Part shown: piece by piece, positions 1 through 10,500 of the stretch
How positions within the stretch are numbered: position 1 is the stretch's first letter
Layout: the number at the start of each line of letters is the position of its first letter
Assembly: GCA_020698575.1 (NCBI GenBank)
Contig: CM036253.1
Span: 1,482,203-1,546,202 of the forward strand
Length of the DNA stretch: 64,000 nucleotides
Reading direction: 5' to 3'
Source: Bostrychus sinensis
Lineage: Eukaryota > Chordata > Actinopteri > Gobiiformes > Eleotridae
Notes under the pieces: generated by a model
Seen by the model: only the letters and a program-made list of their open reading frames with translations
The model's database searches: none
Told to the model about the DNA's origin: nothing
Position numbers and translations under genes: made by a program

Positions 1-1385
1 TCTGTCACATCTGAACATCTGTGTTACACTTGAACATCTGTGTCACACCTGAACATCTGTTACACCTGAACATCTGTCACACCTAAACATCTGTCACACC
101 TGAACATCTGTTACACTTGAACATCTGTCACATCTGAACATCTGTCACACCTGAACATCTGTGTTACACTTGAACATCTGTGTCACACCTGAACATCTGT
201 TACACCTGAACATCTGTTACACCTGAACATCTGTCACACCTGAACATCTGTCACACCTGAACATCTGTTACACCTGAACATCTGTTACATCTGAACATCT
301 GTTACACCTGAACATCTGTTACATCTGAACATCTGTCACACCTGAACATCTGTTACACTTGAACATCTGTCACATCTGAACATCTGTCACACCTGAACAT
401 CTGTTACACCTGAACATCTGTGTTACACCTGAACATCTGTTACACCTGAACATCTGTGTTACACTTGAACATCTGTGTCACACCTGAACATCTGTCACAC
501 CTGAACATCTGTTACACCTGAACATCTGTTACACCTGAACATCTGTCACATCTGAACATCTGTGTTACACTTGAACATCTGTGTCACACCTGAACATCTG
601 TTACACCTGAACATCTGTCACACCTAAACATCTGTCACACCTGAACATCTGTTACACTTGAACATCTGTCACATCTGAACATCTGTCACACCTGAACATC
701 TGTGTTACACTTGAACATCTGTGTCACACCTGAACATCTGTTACACCTGAACATCTGTTACACCTGAACATCTGTCACACCTGAACATCTGTCACACCTG
801 AACATCTGTTACACCTGAACATCTGTTACATCTGAACATCTGTTACACCTGAACATCTGTTACATCTGAACATCTGTCACACCTGAACATCTGTTACACT
901 TGAACATCTGTCACATCTGAACATCTGTCACACCTGAACATCTGTTACACCTGAACATCTGTGTTACACCTGAACATCTGTTACACCTGAACATCTGTGT
1001 TACACTTGAACATCTGTGTCACACCTGAACATCTGTCACACCTGAACATCTGTTACACCTGAACATCTGTCACATCTGAACATCTGTCACACCTGAACAT
1101 CTGTGTTACACCTGAACATCTGTCACATCTGAACATCTGTCACACCTGAACATCTGTTACACCTGAACATCTGTTACATCTGAACATCTGTTACACCTGA
1201 ACATCTGTTACACCTGAACATCTGTCACATCTGAACATCTGTTACACCTGAACATCTGTTACACCTGAACATCTGTCACATCTGAACATCTGTTACACCT
1301 GAACATCTGTTACACCTGAACATCTGTTACACCTGAACATCTGTTACACCTGAACATCTGTTACACCTGAACATCTGTCACATCT
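1..1385. repeat. 17/19-bp minisatellite with higher-order repeat
   Basis: The whole stretch is a tandem array of acctgaacatctgtcac (17 bp) with a 19-bp variant that adds GT (ctgtgttac). Point variants (ttac, cacc, catc, and one cctaaac) mark individual units. The same order of variants seen from position 1 recurs from position 542, so a block of about 530 bp is duplicated at a period of 541 bp. No coding signal is present. The left edge is the window edge, so the full array length is unknown. Confidence 0.97.
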
Positions 1386-1470
1386 GACCTTAACCATAAG
1401 GACACAGAACATTTGCTCTGTGTGGTGTCAGCAAACACCTCACAGATAACACAGAGATACAGGCTGGACC

Positions 1471-2997
1471 TGGACTAAACCAGGACTAAACCAGGACTAA
1501 ACCAGGACTAAACCAGGGCTAAACCAGGACTAAACCAGGTCTAAACCAGGACTAAACCAGGGCTAAACCAGGTCTAAACCAGGTCTAAACCAGGACTAAA
1601 CCAGGGCTAAACCAGGTCTAAACCAGGTCTAAACCAGGGCTAAACCAGGTCTAAACCAGGACTAAACCAGGGCTAAACCAGGGCTAAACCAGGGCTAAAC
1701 CAGGTCTAAACCAGGACTAAACCAGGGCTAAACCAGGGCTAAACCAGGACTAAACCAGGGCTAAACCAGGGCTAAACCAGGTCTAAACCAGGACTAAACC
1801 AGGACTAAACCAGGGCTAAACCAGGTCTAAACCAGGACTAAACCAGGACTAAACCAGGTCTAAACCAGGACTAAACCAGGTCTAAACCAGGACTAAACCA
1901 GGTCTAAACCAGGTCTAAACCAGGACTAAACCAGGTCTAAACCAGGACTAAACCAGGTCTAAACCAGGTCTAAACCAGGCCTAAACCAGGACTAAACCAG
2001 GTCTAAACCAGGAATAAACCAGGACTAAACCAGGGCTAAACCAGGACTAAACCAGGACTAAACCAGGACTAAACCAGGGCTAAACCAGGTCTAAACCAGG
2101 TCTAAACCAGGTCTAAACTAGGACTAAACCAGGTCTAAACCAGGACTAAACCAGGGCTAAACCAGGGCTAAACCAGGTCTAAACCAGGACTAAACCAGGA
2201 CTAAACCAGGTCTAAACAAGGTCTAAACCAGGACTAAACCAGGTCTAAACCAGGAATAAACCAGGTCTAAACCAGGTCTAAACCAGGCCTAAACCAGGAC
2301 TAAACCAGGTCTAAACCAGGACTAAACCAGGGCTAAACCAGGGCTAAACCAGGACTAAACCAGGACTAAACCAGGGCTAAACCAGGTCTAAACCAGGTCT
2401 AAACCAGGGCTAAACCAGGTCTAAACCAGGTCTAAACCAGGGCTAAACCAGGTCTAAACCAGGACTAATCCAGGGCTAAACCAGGGCTAAACCAGGGCTA
2501 AACCAGGGCTAAACCAGGACTAAACCAGGACTAAACCAGGGCTAAACCAGGTCTAAACCAGGTCTAAACCAGGACTAAACCAGGTCTAAACCAGGTCTTA
2601 ACCAGGTCTAAACCAGGACTAAACCAGGTCTAAACCAGGACTAAACCAGGTCTAAACCAGGTCTAAACTAGGACTAAACCAGGTCTAAACCAGGACTAAA
2701 CCAGGTCTAAACCAGGACTAAACCAGGTCTAAACCAGGTCTAAACCAGGACTAAACCAGGTCTAAACCAGGTCTTAACCAGGTCTAAACCAGGACTAAAC
2801 CAGGTCTAAACCAGGACTAAACCAGGTCTAAACCAGGTCTAAACTAGGACTAAACCAGGTCTAAACCAGGACTAAACCAGGTCTAAACCAGGACTAAACC
2901 AGGTCTAAACCAGGTCTAAACCAGGACTAAACCAGGTCTAAACCAGGACTAAACCAGGTCTAAACCAGGTCTAAACCAGGGCTAAACCAGGTCTAAA
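1471..2997. repeat. 11-bp minisatellite, ctaaaccagga family
   Basis: About 139 tandem copies of an 11-bp unit, ctaaaccagg followed by a, t, g or c. Rare variants (aaactagg at 2665 and 2841; gtcttaacc at 2595 and 2771) recur at a spacing of 176 bp, which is 16 units, showing a recent block duplication near the right end. The same 11-mer, in one orientation or the other, builds arrays in introns of all three downstream genes. Confidence 0.97.
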
Positions 2998-3064
2998 GAG
3001 TATCTTCCATAGACAGGATTTACAGTCAGAACATAGCACTCCCCAGTAAAAGCTCTTCAATATC

Positions 3065-3065
<1 letters not shown>

Positions 3066-3118
<53 letters not shown>
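3066..3118. repeat. (TAG)n microsatellite
   Basis: An uninterrupted run of about 17 GTA/TAG triplets, flanked by non-repetitive AT-rich sequence. Confidence 0.97.
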
Positions 3119-3700
3119 TCAATAAAGATTTAGCAGTTTATGAAAATGTTCATTTGTCCTTTGTTTTGTGATAGTTTTGTGCAGTACTTGTACTTCCTGT
3201 TGCTGTGACTGTGGTACACGCAGTACTAGGCTCCTCCTCCAGTGGGAGTACTGCACGTCTCTGCCCTCAGTACTCTGTAAGTACTGCTCAGGGCCGAGTA
3301 CACACACACAGAAACACAAGTATTCAAACCAGGAAGACAGTAATGGAAAAAAAGGAAAGGAAAAACTTAGAAAAACTGTAGAAATGAAAATGTTTTTAGC
3401 AGAAAGAACATTATTAACATTGGTTTTATGACTGATGGAGCAGTGATATCGTGTTGTACCTTGACACGTACAAAGAATTCTTAAAATCGATAAAAGAAGA
3501 GATTTAAAAGATCCCAGGGCCTGTACTTCCTGGGCTCTCCGCTGAACTGAAGACTTTGTTTCTTTTGCTTTTGTTGAATCGTTCTGTGCTGCTGCGTGGT
3601 TCCAGTGAAGGCTTTACAGTCATGTATGGGGTAAAGTGGGACGGTTAGGTTTATTAAGTATAATCTTTCAATCTTACTAATTTTTGTGTTCAGATCGGTC
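3119..3700. other. Unassigned intergenic sequence
   Basis: Unique-looking AT-rich sequence with several short GTACTTG-type direct repeats at 3183-3300. Open frames here are under 90 codons and have no recognisable domain, so I see no gene. Confidence 0.6.
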
Positions 3701-4035
3701 ATGTGAAGTCTTCCTCAGCAAATCTGACATGTGGAGTTCCCCAGGGGTCTACTCTTGGCCCACTTCTGTTTTCACTGTATTTACAACCTCTTAGGTCAAT
3801 TTTTAAGAAGCATGGAATTTAGTTTCATCTGTATGCTGATGATTGTCAGATCTATTTGCCTCTGAAGCGTCATAATGTGTTCTGTATTAAGGCATTGTTT
3901 GAGTGTCTGGAAGATGTCAAAGCATGGATGTCACTTAACTTTTTACATTTCAATGACAAAAATAAACAGAGGTTATGTTATTTGGCTTTCCTGACAATCG
4001 TTCAGTTGATTTAGGTCCACTCCCTTTTATTCATG
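3701..4035 (+). mobile_element. LINE reverse-transcriptase fragment (L2-like)
   Basis: Translating the + strand gives two hallmark reverse-transcriptase motifs: CGVPQGSTLGPLLFSLY near 3730-3780 and LYADDCQIYLPLK near 3829-3865 (YADD is the catalytic core). A stop codon lies between them (HGI-stop-FHLYADD), so the piece is dead. The GVPQGS...YADD spacing and wording fit the L2-like LINEs common in fish. Clade assignment is from memory and less sure than the RT call. Confidence 0.85.
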
Positions 4036-4830
4036 ACTGTGATCAGAGTTTAATCTAGTGCCTATAATTATTACTGACTGATAAATACTTGAGTTAAACT
4101 CGTGTGTGCTGCAGAGTTTTATTTACTAGAGTTTAAATAACCGCAGAGTTTAGTGACTAGCGCCACCTGCTGTTGTAAATAGTTATTATGTTTTGCACAT
4201 GCGCACTGCTCGGTCGTGGCTCTGAGTCGCGGTGCAGCCACTTTCAGCGGCGACAGAGGAGACAGCGCCCTCTGCTGACAGCGGTCGGTGTTGGTGTGTC
4301 CCAGGACTAACGGCACCGGCAGTTTGGGAGCTACCATCTGACACAAACACCCCTTTACATAGCTCACAGTTGGTTGAGTCCATCATAGCGCGTCTCTACC
4401 AAAAAGTGGAGGCGGGGCGGAGAAGCATTAACATTAAGCTAATGTCACTTTGAACGTTGTGCTGTTACCACAATTAGTAATCAAACTAAACAATAGCATT
4501 TAAAAGATAAATATTCATGCATTGTATACATAGGCAATGGCTATTGAAATTAATTTCAGTATATTTAAAAAGTAAAATCTTTGTTTACATAATCATACTG
4601 TGAAATATTTTTGTTCAACCGCATTTTTTTAATTATAATTTTTTATTTGTTATTTATTTTCTGTACTGTAATAAAACATTTATATTACGTGCTAAATTTT
4701 TCATGTGGTGAAAAATGGGTCGGTCTTGGCCATTAAACTGCGGGGCTGAAAAGTTGTCCCACTCCGCCCCTGTCTCCCTGCGTCTGCGTAGGTTTCCCCT
4801 CCCACTAAAAACCTGTACGACAGATCCCCC
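4036..4830. other. Unassigned intergenic sequence
   Basis: Mixed sequence with a GC-richer patch (4150-4420) and an AT-rich patch (4480-4700). Open frames around 4119-4453 are short, overlap on both strands and match nothing I recognise. No gene is called. Confidence 0.5.
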
Positions 4831-4835
4831 ATGGG

Positions 4836-4920
4836 GCCAGGACTCCCCTGTAAAAGAGATTCTGTATCTCAGTGGGACTTTCCCGGGTAAATAAAGGTCA
4901 GATAAAAAAATAAATAAAAA
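4836..4920 (+). mobile_element. LINE 3'-tail remnant
   Basis: The sequence ccaggactcccctgtaaaag, then gagattctgtatctcagtgg and a pure AAATAAA-rich end, is the typical 3' end of a fish LINE. A second copy of the same tail ends at about 5940 in the same orientation. Confidence 0.7.
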
Positions 4921-5080
4921 AAAAGTACCTTCAAGTGTCCAACTTTGCCGATACTGCCTCTAAAAACGATGTACAGTCTGTGTTTGAGGACAAATCTTCA
5001 ATTCTGTGTTTAAGACTTCACTTTCTTTCCTTCTGTACAGTGAAGCTGAGTAATGTTTAAAAATGTCTTACATTAAGGCA

Positions 5081-5150
5081 GTGGTTCCCAAAGTGGGGTC
5101 CGGGGCCCCCTGGGAGTCCGCGAAGCTACTGCAGGGGCCCCTTAAAAATA
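5081..5150. mobile_element. hAT-like terminus fragment
   Basis: The sequence cagtggttcccaaagtgggg followed by tccggggccccctgggagtc resembles one terminus of a Charlie-type hAT element. No matching right end was found nearby, so this is at most a fragment. Confidence 0.4.
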
Positions 5151-5165
5151 AATTGAGTTTGAAAT

Positions 5166-5579
5166 GCATTGTAAAAAACAATGCTGCAAAAACTCAAGGC
5201 AACAGGATCCCTCAAGATTTTTGAGTTTTGGTGATCAACTCAAAATCTCAAGTTTTCAACAACTAAACCAAATTTAACGTTCATACATCTAAAACCTTGA
5301 AATTTTAAGTTTTACTCACTATCTTTACTTTTTCCAGCTCATCTTACAGCAACTGACTCCACTGTTCAGAAAAAGTATTATTGATAATAATAAAAACTAA
5401 ATATACTACATTTAACAGAGAGAAAAACTTAAATATTAGAAAAGTTTTTAGACGTATGAACATCAAATTAAGTGAAAGTGTGGAAAACTTGAGATTTTGA
5501 GTTGGCTCCAAAAATCTTGAGGGATCCTTTGCCTTGAGTTATTGAGTTTTTCCAGCATTTTATTTTATTTTACAGTGTA
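5166..5579. mobile_element. Foldback MITE with ~100-bp terminal inverted repeats
   Basis: The left arm (about 5166-5290) and right arm (about 5450-5579) are reverse complements. They share tgctgcaaaaactcaaggca, ggatccctcaagatttttg and caactcaaaatctcaagttt. The centre is AT-rich with no ORF. This is a non-autonomous DNA transposon of about 415 bp; its superfamily is not clear from the ends. Confidence 0.85.
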
Positions 5580-5599
5580 TTTGTTTAAAAAATCTAACT

Positions 5600-5945
5600 T
5601 TAAAACACTTTTTAGCCAATAGTCAGTGTCTTTTTGTAATGTTTTTATAGAAATATATGGAGAAAATCATGAAAATAAAATTTGGAATGGAGGGAAGTTG
5701 TATTGTTGGGAGTCTGCATGGGATTTTGGTCAATTTAAGGACACACAAACTGCATTTTCCTGCATTTTATGTCTTTTTTATCTCATTGTTTTGTTTCTTA
5801 TTTCACTTTTTATTGTATTTTGTATGCAGTGGGTTGTGTTGTTGATGCCTCTTGGCCAGGACTCTCTTGAAAAAGAGATTTTTGAATCACAATGGGACTT
5901 TCCTGGTTAAAGAATGGTTATATGAATATAAATAAATAAAATTCG
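5600..5945 (+). mobile_element. LINE 3'-UTR/tail remnant
   Basis: It ends in ccaggactctcttgaaaaag agatttttgaatcacaatgg followed by actttcctggttaaagaatg and an ATAAATAAA tail, the same tail family as at 4836-4920. The upstream part is an untranslated LINE-like T-rich region. Its frames of up to 94 codons have no domain. Confidence 0.65.
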
Positions 5946-6149
5946 CTGTACCCACTGCTCAGGTTGCAGTTGGAGCTGCTGCCTGTAGGTGGCAGCACAG
6001 AGCTCCTGGTGACAGCTGTGAGGTTTGTAAATATTTGCAGGGCTGTGTTTTGTTCAGAGTGTGACTGTGTGGAGCTGCAGAACCACTCACTCACCGTAAA
6101 AACATGAGGAGGAGGATCATTATCATACTCTGCCCGAGGTGGAACAAGT

Positions 6150-6377
6150 ACTCACTACTACTACTACTACTACTATCACTACTACTACTACTACTATCAC
6201 TACTACTACTACTACTATCACTACTACTACTACTACTACTATCACTACTACTACTACTACTATCACTACTACTACTACTACTACTATCACTACTACTACT
6301 ACTACTATCACTACTACTACTACTACTACTATCACTACTACTACTACTACTATCACTACTACTACTCTCACTACTAC
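6150..6377. repeat. (ACT)n array with regular ATC interruptions
   Basis: Blocks of five to seven ACT triplets are separated by a single ATC triplet, repeated about eleven times, giving a second-order period of about 21-24 bp. The array is open in all frames (poly-Ser, poly-Leu, poly-Thr and poly-Val shadows) but has no coding context. Confidence 0.95.
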
Positions 6378-6739
6378 TGCTACTGCAATTTACCACATAC
6401 CACAACACTGAAAATACTTCATACCTGAGTAAAAGTAGTTTTTAGAGTACATGCTCTTCCAGACATCAGGAACAGGAAATCTGACACAGTTTCCTGTAAA
6501 CCCAGGGGGAGGGGCTACAGAGCTGTTCAACAGGTAAACGTTCGACAGGTAAGTCAAAGCAACTCATATATTACACTTAATCTAGCACTGATTTCTTTAT
6601 TTTAGATCACAAATACAGATTTTAGAGACAGGCTTAGCTTTAATGTGCTCCTCAGTGAAATGAAGGCGGTGGATTTGTGGCTGTAACCCAGAAACAAACA
6701 CGGAAGTGAAAGTACTCAGGCTGTGAGCTGTGAGCTGCC

Positions 6740-6833
6740 TTTTGCTTTTTCTGCAACAGTAAAAGTTTGGTTTTATTGTATTTTCTGAAGAATATTTTTT
6801 GGAAACGACCACTGGGGAGAGTTTTTATCCGAG
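6740..6833 (+). other. Candidate 5' non-coding exon of the NLR gene
   Basis: A strong donor (CCGAG|GTAAGTC) at 6834 lies 750 bp upstream of the first coding exon of the NLR gene, whose acceptor at 7563 needs a partner. The segment has no start codon that matters. The upstream boundary is not visible, so the exon start is arbitrary. Confidence 0.35.
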
Positions 6834-6994
6834 GTAAGTCAGTGCAGAGTAAGAACCTCAGCTGTGTTCTGTGTGAGGAGTTTCCACTGAAGGCTCAGGT
6901 CTGCACAGAGACACTGCTGTGCTGCTGCTGACCACAGATGTTCACTTCAACAAAAATGAGACGCAACCGACCAGAAATAAAAGTTTTAATATAT

Positions 6995-7395
6995 TTAACT
7001 GTAGGTTCCACCCAGGGTGGCCACCTCAAAAAGTACTAAAAGTGGGACGTGCAGTTTGGTGGGACTGACTCGAGAAATAAAAGATTTTCTGTTTGACATT
7101 ATCTAACTCACCAACTTAATGAGTCTAAATCTCATTTACATAAAAGACACAGCTGCTAAAAACCATAAATCCAGGCTAAAAACACACATTTAGCAAAGTA
7201 ATGTCTCTACTGAGAGTGTATGCATTAAAATAAAATTGTTCTGAACTTGGAGCTCACTTTTTAAAAGATCCACTGACAAACAGGGACATTATCTTCATCA
7301 GTGGGACGGAGGGACAGAGGACTAAATGTCTGTGCAGGACAAACAAAAGTGGGACAGGTGGTCCCTCTAGTTCCACCTCATTATTTCTGAGATAA
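6995..7395 (-). repeat. Dispersed repeat copy 1 of 3
   Basis: The sequences gtaggttccacccagggtgg, ccacctcaaaaagtac and aaaagatccactgac / gggacattatcttcatcagt recur in opposite orientation at 32860-33290 and 49830-50345. It is non-coding, lies in the first intron region of the NLR gene, and its class is unknown. Confidence 0.6.
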
Positions 7396-7582
7396 AAGCC
7401 CTGGCTGCAGCAGCCAACATGGACGGCTGAGTATCTTCAGAACTTTTTATGTGGCAGTAACTTTCACTGTGGTCTTACATCACTGACTGAACGTGGAGCC
7501 TAATATTATTTTCTAACATTAGTTCCCCGTCAGTCTGACACTAACTCTCTCTCCTGTCTGCAGTGCGCTCTGAGAGAGGACG

Positions 7583-10500
7583 ATGGACCTGACCACAGAT
7601 GGAGAGGAGGCTGCGGCAAAAATAAAGAAGACAGGAGACCAGACCAGACCTTGCAGGTATACAGTCAGACCATTTTGTTCTAATTATTTATTAAAATGAA
7701 GTTTTAATGATTCCTAAAATAAACAGTGATAGTAATTATTAAAAGGTTTCAGTGTTGTGTGGGTCAAACACAAATAAAGGACTTCACCTCTGTTTTTCAG
7801 ATCTCAGTCTGGATTCAGCTGTGAGTCCATGAAGAGTGACAACTCTAAAGCAGAGCCTCCATTCTTCAGTCCTGGACCAGGACCTGACTCACAGTAAGAT
7901 CCTCTGGAGTTAGTTCTCTCCACAACACTGTACCTGCTGTGATTACTAACTCACTTAGGTTTCATTTTACTGCTGTGTGGTGTGTGCTACAGTGACTAAA
8001 ATCCCATAAACTATAAAAGTATATAAAGGGGAAATTACAGTGTAATCCCCATGATTTGGGACATTATATCTATTTTATTCTTTTTTTTTTTTCAATTGAA
8101 ATTAATAAAATTTGTAAATTACTAAAATCTCACATGTAACTGTAGTTACAATAAATCGCCAGCAGATGGCATTTATGGAGGACCGTGAGCGCCACGCTGA
8201 AAAGGAATAATGCTTTTATTAAAAGAGTTTTTAAAAGAGCCTTTAATAAATGGATTACTAAATGCTTTATTTGTATGTCCCAGTATCACAACAAAAGTCG
8301 CCTCAAAGGCTTCACAAACAGTTAATCAAACATAAACACAATCAACACAAACAATAACTACACTAAACTAAACAGAGCCAGAACACTCCTGTCCTTAGAC
8401 CCTCCTTCTCTTAAGGAAAAACTCCTAAAAAACCCAGCTGTGGAAAAAAAAGCAGAAACCTTATGGAGCCCATACTGAAGGAGAGATCCTGTCCCAGGAC
8501 GGACAGCAACATGTGTCAGGAGTTAGTCCATTAGCTCATCTATAGGATCATAGTTCACTCTGTAAGGATTCATCCAGACAGGGGAGTGGGGTGAGGTAGG
8601 GGTCCAGGGGAGTGGGGGGTGAAATAATTCCGGGAAGTCCATAGAATGCAGCCGAATCAACATGTGATTCCTGTGCGTCAAATAAAGCAAATTTTGTGAA
8701 AATTATGAAACATGTCTCATTTTGTTTGCATACTGTGCATATGATTTTAATAATTAGTTATTTTTAGTGGTCAGGGCTGTCCTAACATCAGATCAAACTG
8801 TAAAACTAAATTCACCCTAAGTCCACTCCTGCGTTAGTCCATAGCAGCGTTAGTTTGGTGATTTTATTTTGCGATGTGTACGACATAAACATGTTTTTTG
8901 AAGCTGCCCTTGTCCAGCTGCTCGCTTACAAACTGTGACCGGAAGTGGATCATTTTGTTTAGCCGAATGCAGAAGTAGTTAGCGCATAACCCCTGTTTTC
9001 TGGCCAATCAGAGCGTAAATAGCTCTGACCAATCACAGAGCTTGTTACATCATTTTGCTTTTTATTTTATTTAACTTTAGCCAGGAGGACCAGGAACGCC
9101 ACGGAAAAGCTAAAAGGAGAAGCTAATCGGAGAAGCTAATACGTTTTGCAAATGGATTAATGAATAACGCTATTAATCCTTCTTTTATTAAAACCATTTA
9201 GTAATCCATTTATTAAATCCTCTTTTAAAAACTAATTTAATAAAACCATTTAGTAATCCGTTTATTAAATGCTCTTTTAAAAACTCTTTTAATAAAAGTA
9301 TTTAGTAATCTCTTTATTAAATAAACTTGTAAAAGCTCTTTTAATAAAACCATTTAGTAATCCATTTATTAAAGGCTCTTTTAAAAACTCTTTTAATAAA
9401 AGCATTATTCCTTTTCGCGTGGCGCTCACGGTCCTCCATAGGCATTAGAGTCACCAGTTGAACCTAACACATGAATGTGTTTGGACGGTGGGAGAGAACC
9501 CACAGTAACACGGGGAGGACCTGCAGACTCCACCCAGAGAGATCACATGGCCAGCCCTCCGGTGTAACATTACTGCTCGTTTATTTGGTGTAATATGGTG
9601 CGGTACCATTAAGTTCACTGAACACTAGCAGCTGTTGAGAGGTTAATGCAAGCTTTCTGCTGAATAAATTAGATAACTATTCCTGCATATGCTTGAACTC
9701 TGATAGTGAGTAACTTCTATAAACATATGCAGGTTGATTTTTGAGTGACCCCTTCAAGTTCAGGACCACGTCCAGCTCCGTTCTCTGCTGCGCCTGCTCC
9801 ACAGCATCCCAGGACGGGCACAGAAGCCCTCATCACGATCTTTTAGATTTTCAGATAAGAACGAAAGAAAACTTATGGCCATTGACTAAACTACATAAAC
9901 CGACTGGACTGACTGAACTTTTGCAAACTTAAAACTAAGGGTGCTCCGATCAGGGTTTTTGAGGCCAATCACCGATCACCGATCAGCCTCTGCTGTGATC
10001 GGCCGATACCGATCATGGCCGATACCGATCACGTGGTCTTCAATGTAGTAATGTATTGTATGCAGGCTATTATTAGTTCCATTTGAAAAATACTGTAGCC
10101 TTTGTAAATATAAAAGAACAACAAAATTCTACTTATTTTTGTTTTAGAAGAGGTTTTGTTGCATTATTGGTCTTTAATGTGTGTCCAGTGTCTGTGGCTT
10201 TGTTTGAATGCTCTGCTGATGTAAAAATCAGCTGTTCTTAATTGGTTCCTTTAATGCCAGTCCGTGGGTGCAGCGCCTGTGTCCGCGTAACGCGCAGCCA
10301 AACCAGGTTGAAACACAGTGGACTAAAGAGCCGATAGCTCCTGCTGCCAGTTTTGACAACGTCTGAATGAAGAAAACGTGCAAAGAGAGCAGAGAAGACA
10401 ACGATGAAAGGTGCTCCTCTCAGACTCACGGACACATGGGCTGCCTTTTTACTTTCTCTTTCCATTAGCAGCCATTTGGTGCAGTTTAAGCCACAAAACG

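Noticed and set aside
1..1385. CRISPR-like look of a regular repeat array
   Set aside because: Units are directly adjacent variants with no unique spacers, in a vertebrate genome; an ordinary minisatellite.
6091..6445. Poly-Ser, poly-Leu, poly-Thr and poly-Val frames
   Set aside because: Trinucleotide array read in four frames; no start or splice context that supports a gene.
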